DNA of 64,000 nucleotides. Origin: Trichostrongylus colubriformis. Taxonomy: Eukaryota > Nematoda > Chromadorea > Rhabditida > Trichostrongylidae. The notes under the pieces are model-generated. The model was not told the origin of the DNA. It saw only the letters and a list, made by a program, of their open reading frames with translations, and searched no databases. Position numbers and translations under genes: made by a program. Positions 45,660 through 60,529 of the stretch are shown in pieces. The stretch is from NCBI GenBank assembly GCA_963978905.1, contig OZ022261.1, positions 11,471,992 to 11,535,991 on the forward strand. The letters are read 5' to 3'. Every line of letters begins with the position of its first letter. The stretch's first letter is position 1.

Positions 45660-46910
45660 TAGGGTTTGGACAAGTCTGTTACATTTGAAATGTACTTAGA
45701 AAAATTGGAATTTCCTATAGCAAGATTGAATCGAATATTAAACAAGTTGGAATGAGGACTCTTTGAGTCTATTCCCATTGCGCCCTGATCGATGCTGATC
45801 TTCATCCATTCAAGTCCTCAAAAATTTAATACAATACCTCCTTGTTTAGAAAAAAGCAAAATGTAGCCATTCTGACAGCATAATTCAATCGCTTTTTGTT
45901 CTGCTACCCCTCAGTCAATCGCTTAACCGTCGAGCGCCTTTTGAGACCAGTTATGACGTACACTGTGGTGTAATGGAGATCCTGATTGTGAAGTCATGGC
46001 ATCGTTGCCGCTCAAAAAAACCCTTAATTCTGCGTCTTTTAGGATCTGAAAAAGCAAGACTTCTTGAGCATTTTGATAGAATTATAAATAAGCAAATATC
46101 AAATGTAAAGCACATACATAGAGCTATTCCATCTACAGGATCTCATGTTCAAAGTTTCTACCAGAAGCGGGAATCTAGCGAGTGGAATATCTAGTGAGAA
46201 ATGTGATTTGAAGCTTCAGAAGGATTTTTAGTAGTTGGTATTAGGTTGATGGAAGGAACTCAAAAAAAAGTCACCTAGCCAACAAAATGCATAATTATGT
46301 ATGCTTGCACGAGTGTTCATCCGTCTATTTGCCGTAAAATTCATATGTAACGTCACAGCAGCGAATTAATCCTGAATTCTTCAAGTGATATAGGAGTGGA
46401 AGGGAGACTTTAGTGAAGTGACCGGATTGATACCAGCTGTTAAGGCAGATAAAAATCCCTTGGAAGACAATCATCACGAAATCTGTCTCGCTTTTAACGT
46501 TGTCATTTGCGCGCTGACACTATTATGTAGGTTTCGTGCAATTTGTAGTGGAAAGACTGATGATAGGTGACCGAAACTGATAACAGATGATAAGAGCTGA
46601 TAAGAGGCATTAGACGAATGTCACACAAATAACGGGAAATGTCTAAATTTGTCGCGCTCTTCGTGTCAGTTTTTGAACGCTAAAGTCATGGTTGGCGTGT
46701 CAGATTAGCGGGATACATTAAGGGTGAACGATCGGAAATGATAACATCTGATAAAGGCTGAGATTGGTGAAAGTGAAACAGAGCAAGTTCAATAAATTTG
46801 CTCGGTTTTTGCATCCCATAACATATTGGGTTGGTAAGCACTATAGTATTTCTCTAGATACTGGGCTGGCTGGCCTGTCAGTACGTTACATATGATGTTG
46901 CATGCTCCCA
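45660..46910. other. No gene recognised
   Basis: Short ORFs only. Repeated GATAAGAGCTGATAAG-like text at 46565-46600 and 46740-46770 echoes the 1.5 kb tandem repeat in the opposite sense. Confidence 0.3.
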
Positions 46911-46914
46911 TTAA

Positions 46915-47292
46915 AGACACCGGTAGAGGTACATTTGGCAACTTGGGGGATTACGAAAGTAGAGGTGCTCAGCAATATAACAGTAGAGAAAGAACGACAT
47001 AAAACGGCGAAAAAACCGAGAAATAGGAGCCCGAAAATCCCCCTTCCCTCTCTGATTCGGACTCCCTCTCTTCCCACAGGCCAGCGTCCGAATCAGCCGG
47101 CCCTCCACAGTGACTCCCCCGGCCGCACAACCGCATAACGGCATGCCAAGCTGCGGGGTCGCTATAAGACCCCAAGCCGCGATTTTTCAATGCGATTTTC
47201 GCCACATATGACCTCCTCTGAAGTAGAAGGTTCGTTTTCAGAGAACATGTATACTCCCATATCTCAGTTTTCCCTTACCCCTTCCGGTGCCT
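46915..47292. mobile_element. TTAA-flanked MITE family B, best copy
   Basis: TTAA at 46911-46914 and 47293-47296. The tips AGACACCGGTAGAGGTA and TTACCCCTTCCGGTGCCT are inverted. The interior is rich in CCGGCC text. TTAA target choice points to a piggyBac-type transposase acting in trans; no coding capacity remains. Confidence 0.8.
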
Positions 47293-47599
47293 TTAAGGCG
47301 ATCTGTAGAGAATAGTGGCCATCCATATTACGCATTCTGACCGTTTGACTCATCTCTAAGGTGATCTATTAAAGTATCACAGTGTCCTTCCGATACACCT
47401 CATCCGTCCATTGTTTGCTTCAAGAGATCACTTTGAGAATTCACGCAAGGAAGTTTGTCACAACATTCCGGACACTGAAGGATTAGATATGCTAAGTCGA
47501 AGGACTTGTCCAACCTGTTTTCGATAGCTTCACGAAAGCCACTTCAGCCCTAGAGAACAGGCTTTCAATGGCAGTAGATCCGACCCTCCCCATTAATTT

Positions 47600-48115
47600 T
47601 TCAAAAAACGTACGCAGTGCACCAGGCCGGCGCATTGCCGTCGAGAGGGGAACAACGTTTGCGGCCGGCTAATTAAGCCTCTAGCCCGTCTGCAATCTAC
47701 CCCCGAATAGAGACACAGAGGGACGAAAAGGAAAGGGGTGATTTTATGTTTTGCGAAACAAACGTTGGACTCGCACTCACAGAGAAACCATCTTGCATGC
47801 ATTACATAGAAACATTGCTCTCGCCTCAAGTGACCGCCTCATCAATCCAATCAAATCGAGGGTTTCCTTAGATTGACGTTTACCCACTCGGCCTCAAAGG
47901 AACATTACCCACGTGATTAGAGAACTATGATCTAGCTTGTCCAACTTCTCTAATGTTAGAGTGTTAAACTCACGAGCTCTTGAAGACACCAGAAAGAATA
48001 AATTTGGCAGATTGTGGAATGTGAATGTAGGGGTGCTCAGCAGTGTAAATGTAGAGAAAGAACGAAATAAAATGGCGAAAAAACCAAGAACTAGGAACCC
48101 GAGATCTGAAGCCTC
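47600..48115. repeat. Broken MITE family B copy
   Basis: One half (47620-47740) and the other half (47985-48110, containing GGCAGATTGTGGAATGTGAA) are separated by about 240 bp of unrelated sequence. Confidence 0.55.
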
Positions 48116-48119
48116 ATTT

Positions 48120-48700
48120 TTCATGCCTCAAACCCGCATCCGAAGGGGTTTCATTGGTAATCGCAAATTGTGGTTCTTGGAAACCAAGGGCGCTGGGAAC
48201 ATCGAGAGTGGGATATCCAAACCCCACATCCAATATGAATCCTTTAGCTATTCAGTGTGACCAGATCTTAGCAAGGTTGTAAGCGAGAGCCATGAAATGG
48301 CCGATTTTGTCGTGCTCAAGCGACGCATCTGTTGACTTGGCAGAAGCCCCCGATTCTGCTCCTGCAGGTTACTTATCGTGCGATGAGTGCCCTTGAATTT
48401 GTGGGTGAAAACACTCCGTCAGAATCACTAGGGTTTTACTATAATGCTGAAAGTGGAGGAGAAGAGGTTACTTTTTTTTAGCCCTCTGTCCTTGTTGCAT
48501 CGCAGAGCTGGCCGAGAGGCGAAATTTCCGTGCTTTGATTATCCCTTTCGTGGACATTAGACTCATCTTATGGAGTTAAGCGGCAAAGCGGCATATAGAA
48601 AGTTTCGTTCATGGGGTGCGAAGCAGGTGCGAAGTAGGTCACACTACCAATGTGTACACACCCAGCTTTCAGCAGTGTGTTGCAAAAACTGTCAAGAAAA
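48120..48700. other. No gene recognised
   Basis: Nothing supported. Confidence 0.3.
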
Positions 48701-48707
48701 CACACTT

Positions 48708-48880
48708 ACAGTCCATTTCGTAGCGATAGGGCGATAGGGCGTGGCCTACGGACTTAGGTGAGAGTGTATCGAACTCTCTCACTCAGCCACACACTCCACT
48801 CTTGCCACGCACTCTCACTCTCGCCACTCACCCACGTCCGTAGGCCCCGCCCTATCAGGCGCTCCGAAATGGAGTGTAGC
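48708..48880. repeat. Palindromic MITE family C, copy 2
   Basis: ACAGTCCATTTCGTAGCG at the left and CGCTCCGAAATGGAGTGT at the right, with GGGCGTGGCCTACGGACTT against its inverse inside. Confidence 0.8.
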
Positions 48881-49424
48881 AAGGATAGGAATTTCTCTCC
48901 TCACCAGCGTAATCAACCAACGTAGCGCTTTCTACCAAAACCCATCGGCTCAGATCGCTGTCGCACGGCCTACTTGCTACACGATTTTTAAAAGTTGGAA
49001 AAGTGCGAAAATAGGTTGGTGGTTTCAGCGCTCCGTTTACGGCACAGTTCAGTTGCGACGGTTTTAGCAAAGTGCCAGGAAGGTGAGAAAAGGCTGCAGA
49101 GAGTTATAGAAAATGATTCGGTTTGACACCAAATATAATAGTATCAAGCGAATGAAGCTCTAATTTTTTGCTGGCCAACCCCTTGATCCCCCTAATCGAC
49201 ACCCTTTCCTTTTTCCCACAGCAGAAATTCAAAGTCGACCAGATAATTGCTTCGTATGAAAAGATAGAAATCGTCTTCAATTGGTAAACTACTGATACTA
49301 GCCAATCATAGCCGTGTTCAGAGCGAAAATTCTGATTTCTTGTCACGAAAGTTGATGAAAGGAGCTCATGCGGGTTGCACACATGCTGGAAGGCTCTTTA
49401 TCATTATTATTGTTTCTTATTCAG

Positions 49425-52400
49425 AAACGAATTGCATCGAAATCTGTGCTCGATCATCCTCATCGTATTATAAATACCGCTCACGTCTCATCTACACCAC
49501 CGGTGAGTATGGCACAACTACTTTTGCAGCAACGGGACAAATACTGACTAAATAAGCAGTGGTACATTTCAAAACAAGTTTCCGAAGTCAATATTTAGGC
49601 AGATTACCAAACAGCTCTTTCTACGTACACTCAACAAATACCGATTGGCTACGGCGCATCGGCGGCTCCTCCAGCTCCTCAATACAACACACCTCACGGG
49701 TCCGCAAATTATGGAGGTCAACTTAATTACTTAGACATCTGAACACCTCTTGCAACTTAAAGGAGTCGTCCACGGAAAAATGAGTTTTTCTGTTATCTAT
49801 ATATTTATGTTGTATTTGCCTAGTATGGGCCGCATGTAAAGTTTCACGCGCAAAAATGTGAGTCCGACCAAGATACAGCACCACGTAGTCTTGGCCGAGT
49901 GGGCGGGGCCTCAGAGCAGGTGCCCTTCCCGTTGTCCGCCGCGGTCGGAGATGCATTGTAGAAACAGACAGTTACGTAAACAGCCCCACTCTCTGTTTCC
50001 AACCGCGGGGGACGACGAGAGGGGGCTTTTACTCGGAGGCCCCGCCCACCCGGCCGAGAATTTGAGGAGCTGTATCTATGTCAAATTCTCATTTTTTCGC
50101 GTGAAAATTTGCATGCGGCCCTCATTAGGCAAATACAACACAAATATATGGGTAACAAAAAAACTCACTTCTACGCGGACGATTCCTTTGAAAGACTTTT
50201 GGCTTTCGGCTTTGGCTTAATACCCGAAACTTCAGGAGCACCTGCATATCAACAACCAGTTGTGCCCCAACCCTTGAGTCAACCATCTCAGCCACAGTAC
50301 ATCGCCGCACAAATGGGTAACGTTATTCAGAGTCCTGGCGTTCAGACTGCAATTCCTGCGTCACAGTACAGTCCATACTATCCAGTGCCCATTCAGCAGG
50401 TAACGCGTCTAAAGAGCGTAACAGATAAATAGAAAAGCGACCTTTTATTTTCAGGCTCCACAACCCCTTGCACCTGTCTACGGTCAGCAAGCCAGCTCAT
50501 TCATGTCACTTCAGCAATTCCCTACAGCCCCGCAGCAACAGGCTCAACCGCAACCTCAACCTCTACTCCAACTCCAAGGTAAACGGCCTCACTCGCTCAC
50601 ATTGTTGAATCTCAACTTGTTGAACCTTCCTTAACATGCGAGCCTCTTATTAGGTTGGACAAAAAGTTTCCGCCGTTTTGCACGTTGACCATTTTGCATG
50701 GTTTTTCAATAGCATCCTTCGTGTGTTTTTTCATTACCCTGTTACCACCACAACAGAAAAATCTGCGTTTTCTACAAAGCCTTAGGGAGTTTCTCAGAAT
50801 GGATGCTAAAATAGCCGTTGTTCTAGACCACCAATAATTCTGGCAATTGGTACTAGGTACTTACAGTCCATTTCGGAGCGTCTGATAGGGCGTGGCCTAC
50901 GGACTTGGGCAAGAGTGTATCAAACTCCTCACTCCGCCACAAACTCTCACTCTTGCACGCACCCTTACTCTTGCCACTACTCATGTCCGCAGGCCACGCC
51001 CTATCAGGCGCTCCGAAATGGAGTATAAAATGTATTGGAGATGCGACAGAGTCAGCGCGGAATATGACGATAATTATGTTAAAGGAACCGGAAGGGGTCC
51101 GAAGAAAGAGGAATATGCAAAGAAATGATCATTTTAATGAACATACAAAGTTAGAAGCGATAATCGGTGAAAAGACCCGGATTCAAAAGCGCGGCGCGGT
51201 GGTGCGTATTCGCATCACGTTCACATTATTACACTGACTTTCCGAGTTGTCCGCTGTAGATATGTCCTTTGTTGTCTCGTAGAGTGTATTTCATTCGTTG
51301 GTGATTATGTGAAATGAGTGAAACAGCACACAGCAACAAGTAAAAGAATTAAATGGAGAGTAAGCGAAAGCGTAAGAAAAAATTGAGAAAGATTACAGTC
51401 AAAACCTAATGAATTCACTTTCGACGTCTTGGGAAGGTGCCGTGTGTGCATTGCGGCAACTACAAGACACCGTCCTCCCATACCGTAAACCAAAATTGCC
51501 CTTCTTCCGCTGTCTTTAAGAATGTTGCCAAGTCTTGGTTAGTAAGTGCGTAGCCTTACAGGTTGGCGTCCAGAAAGACATCGGAACGATGCACCCTCCG
51601 TCACTTTTTGATGATCAACCGTGACGTCGTCTACTACAAAATCTATGAACTAGTTCGTAACATAGCAGTTAAATGAAAAACTAAAATAAAAACTGCCCAT
51701 AGTTCGCTGAAAAGTGCTCTCCTTCAATTGAAATGCAAGGTGTGGTCACTTTCTGCAACGACGCTCCCCCACATCGGAAAATGCGCACTGCGAAAGACAA
51801 AGAACGGCATCTGGTGACATTTTGCCCTTCACGTGAATTTCGGATGTAATCATAACGAGCCACCACTTTTTTCGCTTTCATATGGATGGAGGTCAAAATC
51901 GCCTGTCAACCCTTTTTCGAATTTTGAGGAAACAAATTTCCAAATGGTAGGACTAGATTCGCTTAGCAGTTGCTGGCGAAGATGCTGTGAAGTTGGTGGC
52001 ATATGTACTTTCTGAGCGACTTGATAATATCTGATCACCTCCATACTGGTTGGTGCTAAGTTGACCCAAGAAGAAAGCGCAGTTGATACTATAGGTGGCT
52101 CAGTAAATGCAATAAGAAAAAGAAATCACACTGCTCATGAACATGCGTGCGTTCTACACAGCGCGATTGGTGATCAGCGGCGAGGTTAAGCACCCAGCAA
52201 ATTGAACGGAGCTTTTTGTAGTGTACTAAATAGGTTGAGCGAAACAGCCAAATGTACCGCCAAGAGCAATCTTCAGAATACGACGTGACCGTGTCGAACT
52301 CCATGAACTCCCGTTCACTGCCCAGATCCCGCCCGATTCAATGAAACAACAAATCAAACATAGCTCTTTGTAGTGTACAAAACTTTCTGAACGAATTAGC

Positions 52401-52630
52401 CAAACGTACCGTCAACAGCAATCTATAAGATACAACGTGATCTACATTTGATTTCAGAACCTCAAGCAGTCTTAACAACACCTTTACCTACTCTACCACC
52501 ATTAACGTTCCCATCATTGGATCAAATCCCAAAAATCGACATCCCATCCGTTGAAGACGTCGAAAATGTGATTCCTCCCGTGCAGAGAGCGATATTAACA
52601 ACTGTAGCTCGTTTCTTTGGAGTGTTATAA
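49425..52630 (+). CDS. Gln/Pro-rich protein of unknown function, 3' five exons
   Basis: Exons 49425-49502, 49603-49716, 50236-50399, 50455-50578 and 52458-52630 (TAA) all join in phase; the first exon or exons are missing. About 215 residues are visible: a short N-terminal part with two Cys and a Ser/Tyr/Arg stretch, then a long low-complexity Gln/Pro/Tyr/Ala region, then a C-terminal segment with PTLPPLTFPS and a final amphipathic helix. Such composition is common in secreted or structural nematode proteins, but no family is recognised and the signal peptide is not seen. Introns carry MITE family A (49759-50189), a mariner tip (about 50652), family C (50869-51022) and family B2 (51083-51515). 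A polyadenylation signal AATAAA lies at 52654-52659. Confidence 0.7.
49759..50189. repeat. Palindromic MITE family A, copy 3 (best)
   Basis: Full-length copy: AAAGGAGTCGTCCACGGAAA at the left and CGGACGATTCCTTT at the right. It is intronic, about 45 bp before the acceptor of exon 50236-50399. Confidence 0.8.
50869..51022. repeat. Palindromic MITE family C, copy 3 (best)
   Basis: ACAGTCCATTTCGGAGCGTC at the left and GCGCTCCGAAATGGAGT at the right, with inverted GGGCGTGGCCTACGGAC arms. Intronic. Confidence 0.85.
51083..51515. mobile_element. TTAA-flanked MITE family B2, copy 3
   Basis: TTAA at 51079-51082 and 51516-51519. Tips AGGAACCGGAAGGGG and CTTCTTCCGCTGTCT. Intronic to the Gln/Pro-rich gene. 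Confidence 0.75.
51530..52440. other. Remainder of the last intron
   Basis: No repeat or exon recognised in this part. Confidence 0.4.
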
Positions 52631-52669
52631 ATGTGTCGCTGTAGTGAACTAATAATAAATTTTAACAAA

Positions 52670-53810
52670 CTTTATTATCACTGGAGAGGGGAGGCACACC
52701 GGTGGAGTACGGAACTCCTTCACACAACCACCACCTGAGGAACTGCTCATACAAGGCGTGGTCAAAAGAATGTTACTTCTAGCACAACGTAGCTAACGAG
52801 TATACGCAGCACTATGGGTTCTAGGAGTTGGTTGCTCAGAAACACAGCATCAAAAAACGCTCCAGCATGGCATTTAATGAGCACGGAGGGAAGGAGGAGG
52901 AGGCGGGGGAAGGATTACTGCAAGATGAGAGAAACTGTTCTTAAAACTGCTCCTAGACCTACAATGATACCCCTTCACCGGCATACAGCAACAAGGTCGG
53001 AAACCAATGTCACCACAGTGTCACTGCCATCCGAGCAGATTAAATGACAGCAACACCACATTGAAAGGCTTCATCTATGAGAAAAGCTGAAAGAGGCTCA
53101 GCAAAACCCCAATACCTTGCACATACAAGCATAACTAGCAATTGGAACTGAGAGAGATTGTGTTGGCTGTTTGTGATGGTGGGGACCAGGAATAGTTGGA
53201 GGATGATGGCTCTGAGCTTAAAGCAACTATGTAAGCATGTTCTAAACTATCAGGAGTATCACTAACGACCTGATGAGAAATAGATACTAGTTTATATGCT
53301 TTATTAGGATTGATAGCAAATACTTCCAAAGACAGCAGCTGATATTGACTTTGAGCTCAATAAGGCAACATCATCTCCAGCTATTTGGGTACCGTGCCCT
53401 AGGGTATGCCACGCAAAAGCAATGGAGTCAGGGGATAATGGGGTGGAAGGGCCTACGAGGAAACGCTGGGCACAAAGCCAGGCCTTCCCAAGGGATAACG
53501 ATGGCTATACAGGGACCTGCTTTATAGCAGAAGAATACATCTTTCTGGGGTAGGAGAATTTGAGCCACCGGGTGGGTAAAAAGGCTATGAGGATGCTGCC
53601 AGACGGAGCAATGTACTACCTAGATGACCCATGAGCGTCTGCATTTGATTGAACGAATTTAGATGCCTGTAACTGCAGTATGAGGGGTGGAAGGATCGTG
53701 ATTTCGGTACTGATGACGAATAAGGCATGGAAAAGGAACTCGGTAGAGTATACTCGAAAGAATTGAAAATAATGATAGATAAAAACCGACGAATCAACAA
53801 CTACTCGTAA
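52670..53810. other. Intergenic space between convergent genes
   Basis: Lies between the 3' ends of the Gln/Pro-rich gene and PCCB. A TTTATT (AATAAA on the minus strand) near 53300 could serve PCCB. No other gene was supported. Confidence 0.4.
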
Positions 53811-53813
53811 GAT

Positions 53814-56797
<2,984 letters not shown>

Positions 56798-56799
56798 GA

Positions 56800-57760
56800 T
56801 CGAATTACCTGAAACAGTGAACATTAAAGACAAGTGCAAAATATCTGCACATCACAAGTACCGGTACAGAAAGTCGGAATACAACGTTTGGGATAATGGT
56901 GAGTGCTCAGATAAGGGCCAGACACACCAAACGACTGGTCGCAGACCCCACGACAAAAATTGGTGTGCTAATGTAATCGTATCAGTTCGTACACCAAAAT
57001 GTTTATTTACGCCCGAGCTTTGAGCCCTCCACTATGGTTTGGACATAAATCTTAGGCAAAAACAATGCCAGACGCTGAGCACAGCAGAGCGTCCTCTCTC
57101 CAGCTACATTAGCACAGAAAGCGGCGTCAGTTTCAGCCATGCTGTACATACCCAAGCCAAGTCGCAAGGTACGTGACAACGGACGCGAACTCACATACCG
57201 TCACGAAAAGATTAATATCCCCTCGTAAATCCTCTCAACACAATGTCCCACAAGGAAAAATGTACACCGCTCCACACGACTCCTACTACACCTCAACTCC
57301 ATTCACAGTGCTATAGCAAGGCGCATTAACAATCCCGCCTACTCCCTTCTCATCCCTCCTCATCACGGCATAGAAAACCATCGCCCAATTCCATAGAGCA
57401 TAAACCATGAAAAGAACTTCCAGTAGTATACCCTTTATGAGGGTTGTATCGAGCAGTAAGACGGAAACGAGGAAAACTCGAGACTAGTGCCCCAGACCCT
57501 GTCCGAGGAGAAAGCATGCAACAGCTCGGGTAAACCACCTCACCAGGCCACTGCACAGGAGCAAATGGCATCTGACGCCAATTTTAGGCCAGATCACTTT
57601 CAGGTACGGTAAGTAATGACAACTCATAAAAAGCTGCAATGAAAATCGTTTGAGGACCATTAAAACTGCAAGCCTTACCTGTGACACTGGTCCACGTTAT
57701 CCCACGACAGTTGACCACAGATCACAAAATCCTGAAATGTTTTTTACAATTTGTTTGTTG
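56800..57760. other. Upstream of PCCB, no gene recognised
   Basis: Would contain the PCCB promoter. No conserved element could be identified by eye, and the ORFs have no domains. Confidence 0.3.
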
Positions 57761-57772
57761 TTTCATTTTCAG

Positions 57773-57938
57773 AACGCTTTGCAACGCTCTGTCAATGAGG
57801 AAGTCTTATTCGCGACACATTGATAAGAAAACGGTTCATGATAGGAGAACTGCGCAAAAAATTGCGGAAGTCGAAGACTACAAGGAAGGATCAATGTTAC
57901 GTGGCTACTTCGCCAGATATAAGCCTAATCAGTTTCAG
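57773..57938 (+). CDS. Possible internal exon, unrecognised
   Basis: A good TTTCATTTTCAG acceptor precedes, and CAG|GTACAG follows, 166 nt with an open frame throughout. The peptide is basic and charged (MRKSYSRHIDKKTVHDRR..) and ends GYFARYKPNQFQ. Neighbouring exons were not found. Confidence 0.35.
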
Positions 57939-57959
57939 GTACAGTTTATTCCACTTTAG

Positions 57960-60340
57960 GAACAAAACAAGTTTCATAGACCTAGAAAGTAAGAAAATGT
58001 GGAATAGGAAAAACTTTCGCTTCCTTTGCTTTCCCAGTGCAACGAATCTTCTCATAATCACATTTTTCTATGGCCACTTCTGCTTCCCTTTCTTAGTTAT
58101 GGCTGAGTACTTTACAGCCTTGCAGTCGAGAAGTTAGATGAACTTTGAATATCAACAACGAAGATTTTGTTTCGAATACCCCTTTAGTTCCTAAGGTCGT
58201 TAAATGCTAACCGGGTAACGCTGCTGTAGCTTATTCGGAATTCCATGGTCGAATTCCAATCCTGGACCTAACCCTCTTTCATGTTCAGCGAATTTAGTCA
58301 GTTGCTTATCTTAAACTAATGTAGCACTTCCTACTCAGCGCTATACCACTTCATCACGTTATACCCATTCTCTCGTCCACAGCATGTCCTCTGCTTTTGC
58401 ACTGCCCATCGATTAGTTATCCCACGCGTCACCGAACAGCCAGCTGCAATACGCCAAGTGTAACAGCGGCCTGCCTACATGTTCTAGTGACTGTCGGAAG
58501 ACTAATCAGATTCGCTCATACCTACTGGATGCATCGCTACATTTGAATATGCCGCTCTTTGTGAAAATAGCGGTGGATATTACATAAAGGAAGCTCAACG
58601 CGGCTGTCTCTTCGAAAAAGTAATATGCTATGGAACAGCTGACATCCAATGCTAGGAAGTGCTCGACGAGTTAACGAGTCATACATGCAATATTTAAAAA
58701 TGAATCAAAACATAAAAGGGCGCCAAAAATTCTATTTGAATGAAATTGCACTCTACGGAACGATTCCACAGGGCTGTGTGCATGTCAGTGACAACGGACG
58801 ATTACTGATCAGCGCTCACGTTCGGAGCTTCACTACTTTTCTGTAAGTACTGTTAAATTGCCACTTATAACTATACCTGTTAATGAAACACTTGTTCTAT
58901 AATAATAAACGTGACACTAGCATGGTATTGCAGAATGACCGGTTCTTTTCAAGTACTGCAAGTATTGTGCCGAATGTGAGATTGAAGACACTCGATTGAA
59001 GACATGGATGGAAAGGTGAGCTCATATCTACCTTTTTGAAGATTCGGTGGTACAACACAGCTATAGAAAACCACAGTTGCGAACTGAGTCGAGGAATTTG
59101 TTTGAATAAATAGAGAAATCGATATCGTATGTGTGCAATCATACCGGAAAACTGAGGGAGTCTGATTTTCGTAAACCGAACGTTTTCAATTGATAAATCA
59201 CTAGTCTTTATCTTATCACGTTATTAACACAGTAGGAAGTATGAATTTGATAGTTATCTTCCGAAAGCAGTACTTTGAGTGGGTTTGAGAATGATTAGCA
59301 GTCTTAATGATTAGAATAGTGTTGGCCATAAATTTGTTTCGCTTATCAGACCACGTTCAGATAACAAACGTTGAAAAAGATGTCCAGACGTTCGGCATAA
59401 GTTCAGCTACGAGAATTTTCGGCAGAAAAGCGATTTTACTATTCAAAATGACACAGAAAAATAGATCATGGAAAGTGAAGCCCAGTGTATGTAGACATAG
59501 ATTTTAAAAAATGCTAATTGATTAGCCTCAGTATGGTGAGTAACAGGATTCGAGTGCGAGTTGGAATCAGTTGGAGGGGGGCACACATTTTACACATGTC
59601 TTCCAACCCAGGCGGCTGTGCAAAGGTCGATACAGAAAGATGAATACATGAGTTTAACAGCAAAGAAGAACCCTCGAACCCTCGTTGATGCTAGAGGATG
59701 TTTTCTCAGGTTTTTCATAGGGACAATGGTGCGACGGATGTGCATCGGCATTTCATGCGACTTCAACGACACAGCCATCCTCAATACACGTGAACAGGGA
59801 AAACGTGTGCTGTTGATTCACAGAACATAGGCAATGGTATTTCAACACTGCGGTAGGTATTTTATATAGATCGTGTTACTGAAATGAGCACACTGACTGC
59901 CCAGCATTTAACACTTAAGCTTTTACAACACAGGTATCACATTTGCTTTTGACACTTTACACTTTATTAGAGGCACGCAGTAAAAGAAAAATTGCCAGAT
60001 AAAACATCGAAATCAGCAAATGTCCGGCATCAGACAGTAAGCAAAGGAGAAAAACCGTACAGTAGCTTACGTTATTCACAGCTGATAAATCATCGAAATC
60101 TGTTTTACAACATATGGCAATAGGCACTGATCAAGAAAACAAGAAGAAAGTAGAAGTAGTAGTTGGAGCGTCATCCGTCTCCTTCCAGTACTATCAGTCC
60201 AAAATGCGATTGAGATAGGTCTTCAAGGAAATGACCGAAACAGGGGGCGGTTTGTGCTTGGCCAAGATTTTGTATATGGATCCCGCACGATTGACAAAGA
60301 GATTATGCCGAGCCACCACGGTGGGCACTTTTAAAATTCA
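57960..60340. other. No gene recognised
   Basis: Several short ORFs, for example 58649-58846 and 59561-59830, with no domain and no in-phase partner. Confidence 0.3.
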
Positions 60341-60344
60341 TCCA

Positions 60345-60518
60345 GCTAAGGCCGTGGTCATACTCACCGCCGGCAGGGCGCGGCTGCAGCGAGGGAGAGT
60401 GGCACGGGGGAGGTGCAGAGATGACGCAGGCAACAAGGCAAGGTGGCATAGGCGGAGACGCAGAGATACGCAGCCACGCCCTGTCCCACGCACCGCAAAG
60501 TATGACCGCGGGCTAAGG
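60345..60518. repeat. Dispersed repeat family E, copy 3
   Basis: GGCCGTGGTCATACTCACCG at the left and GTATGACCGCGGGCTA at the right are roughly inverted. The interior matches 34820-34975. Confidence 0.75.
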
Positions 60519-60529
60519 CTCCCCCTAGT

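Noticed and set aside
46559..46585. CTGATGA followed by GAAAC
   Set aside because: Stem II would be two pairs at most, and neither stem I nor stem III can be drawn.
50652..50840. Complete mariner element
   Set aside because: One mariner-like tip (TTAGGTTGGACAAAAAGTTT) is present, but no opposite inverted repeat and no transposase was found.
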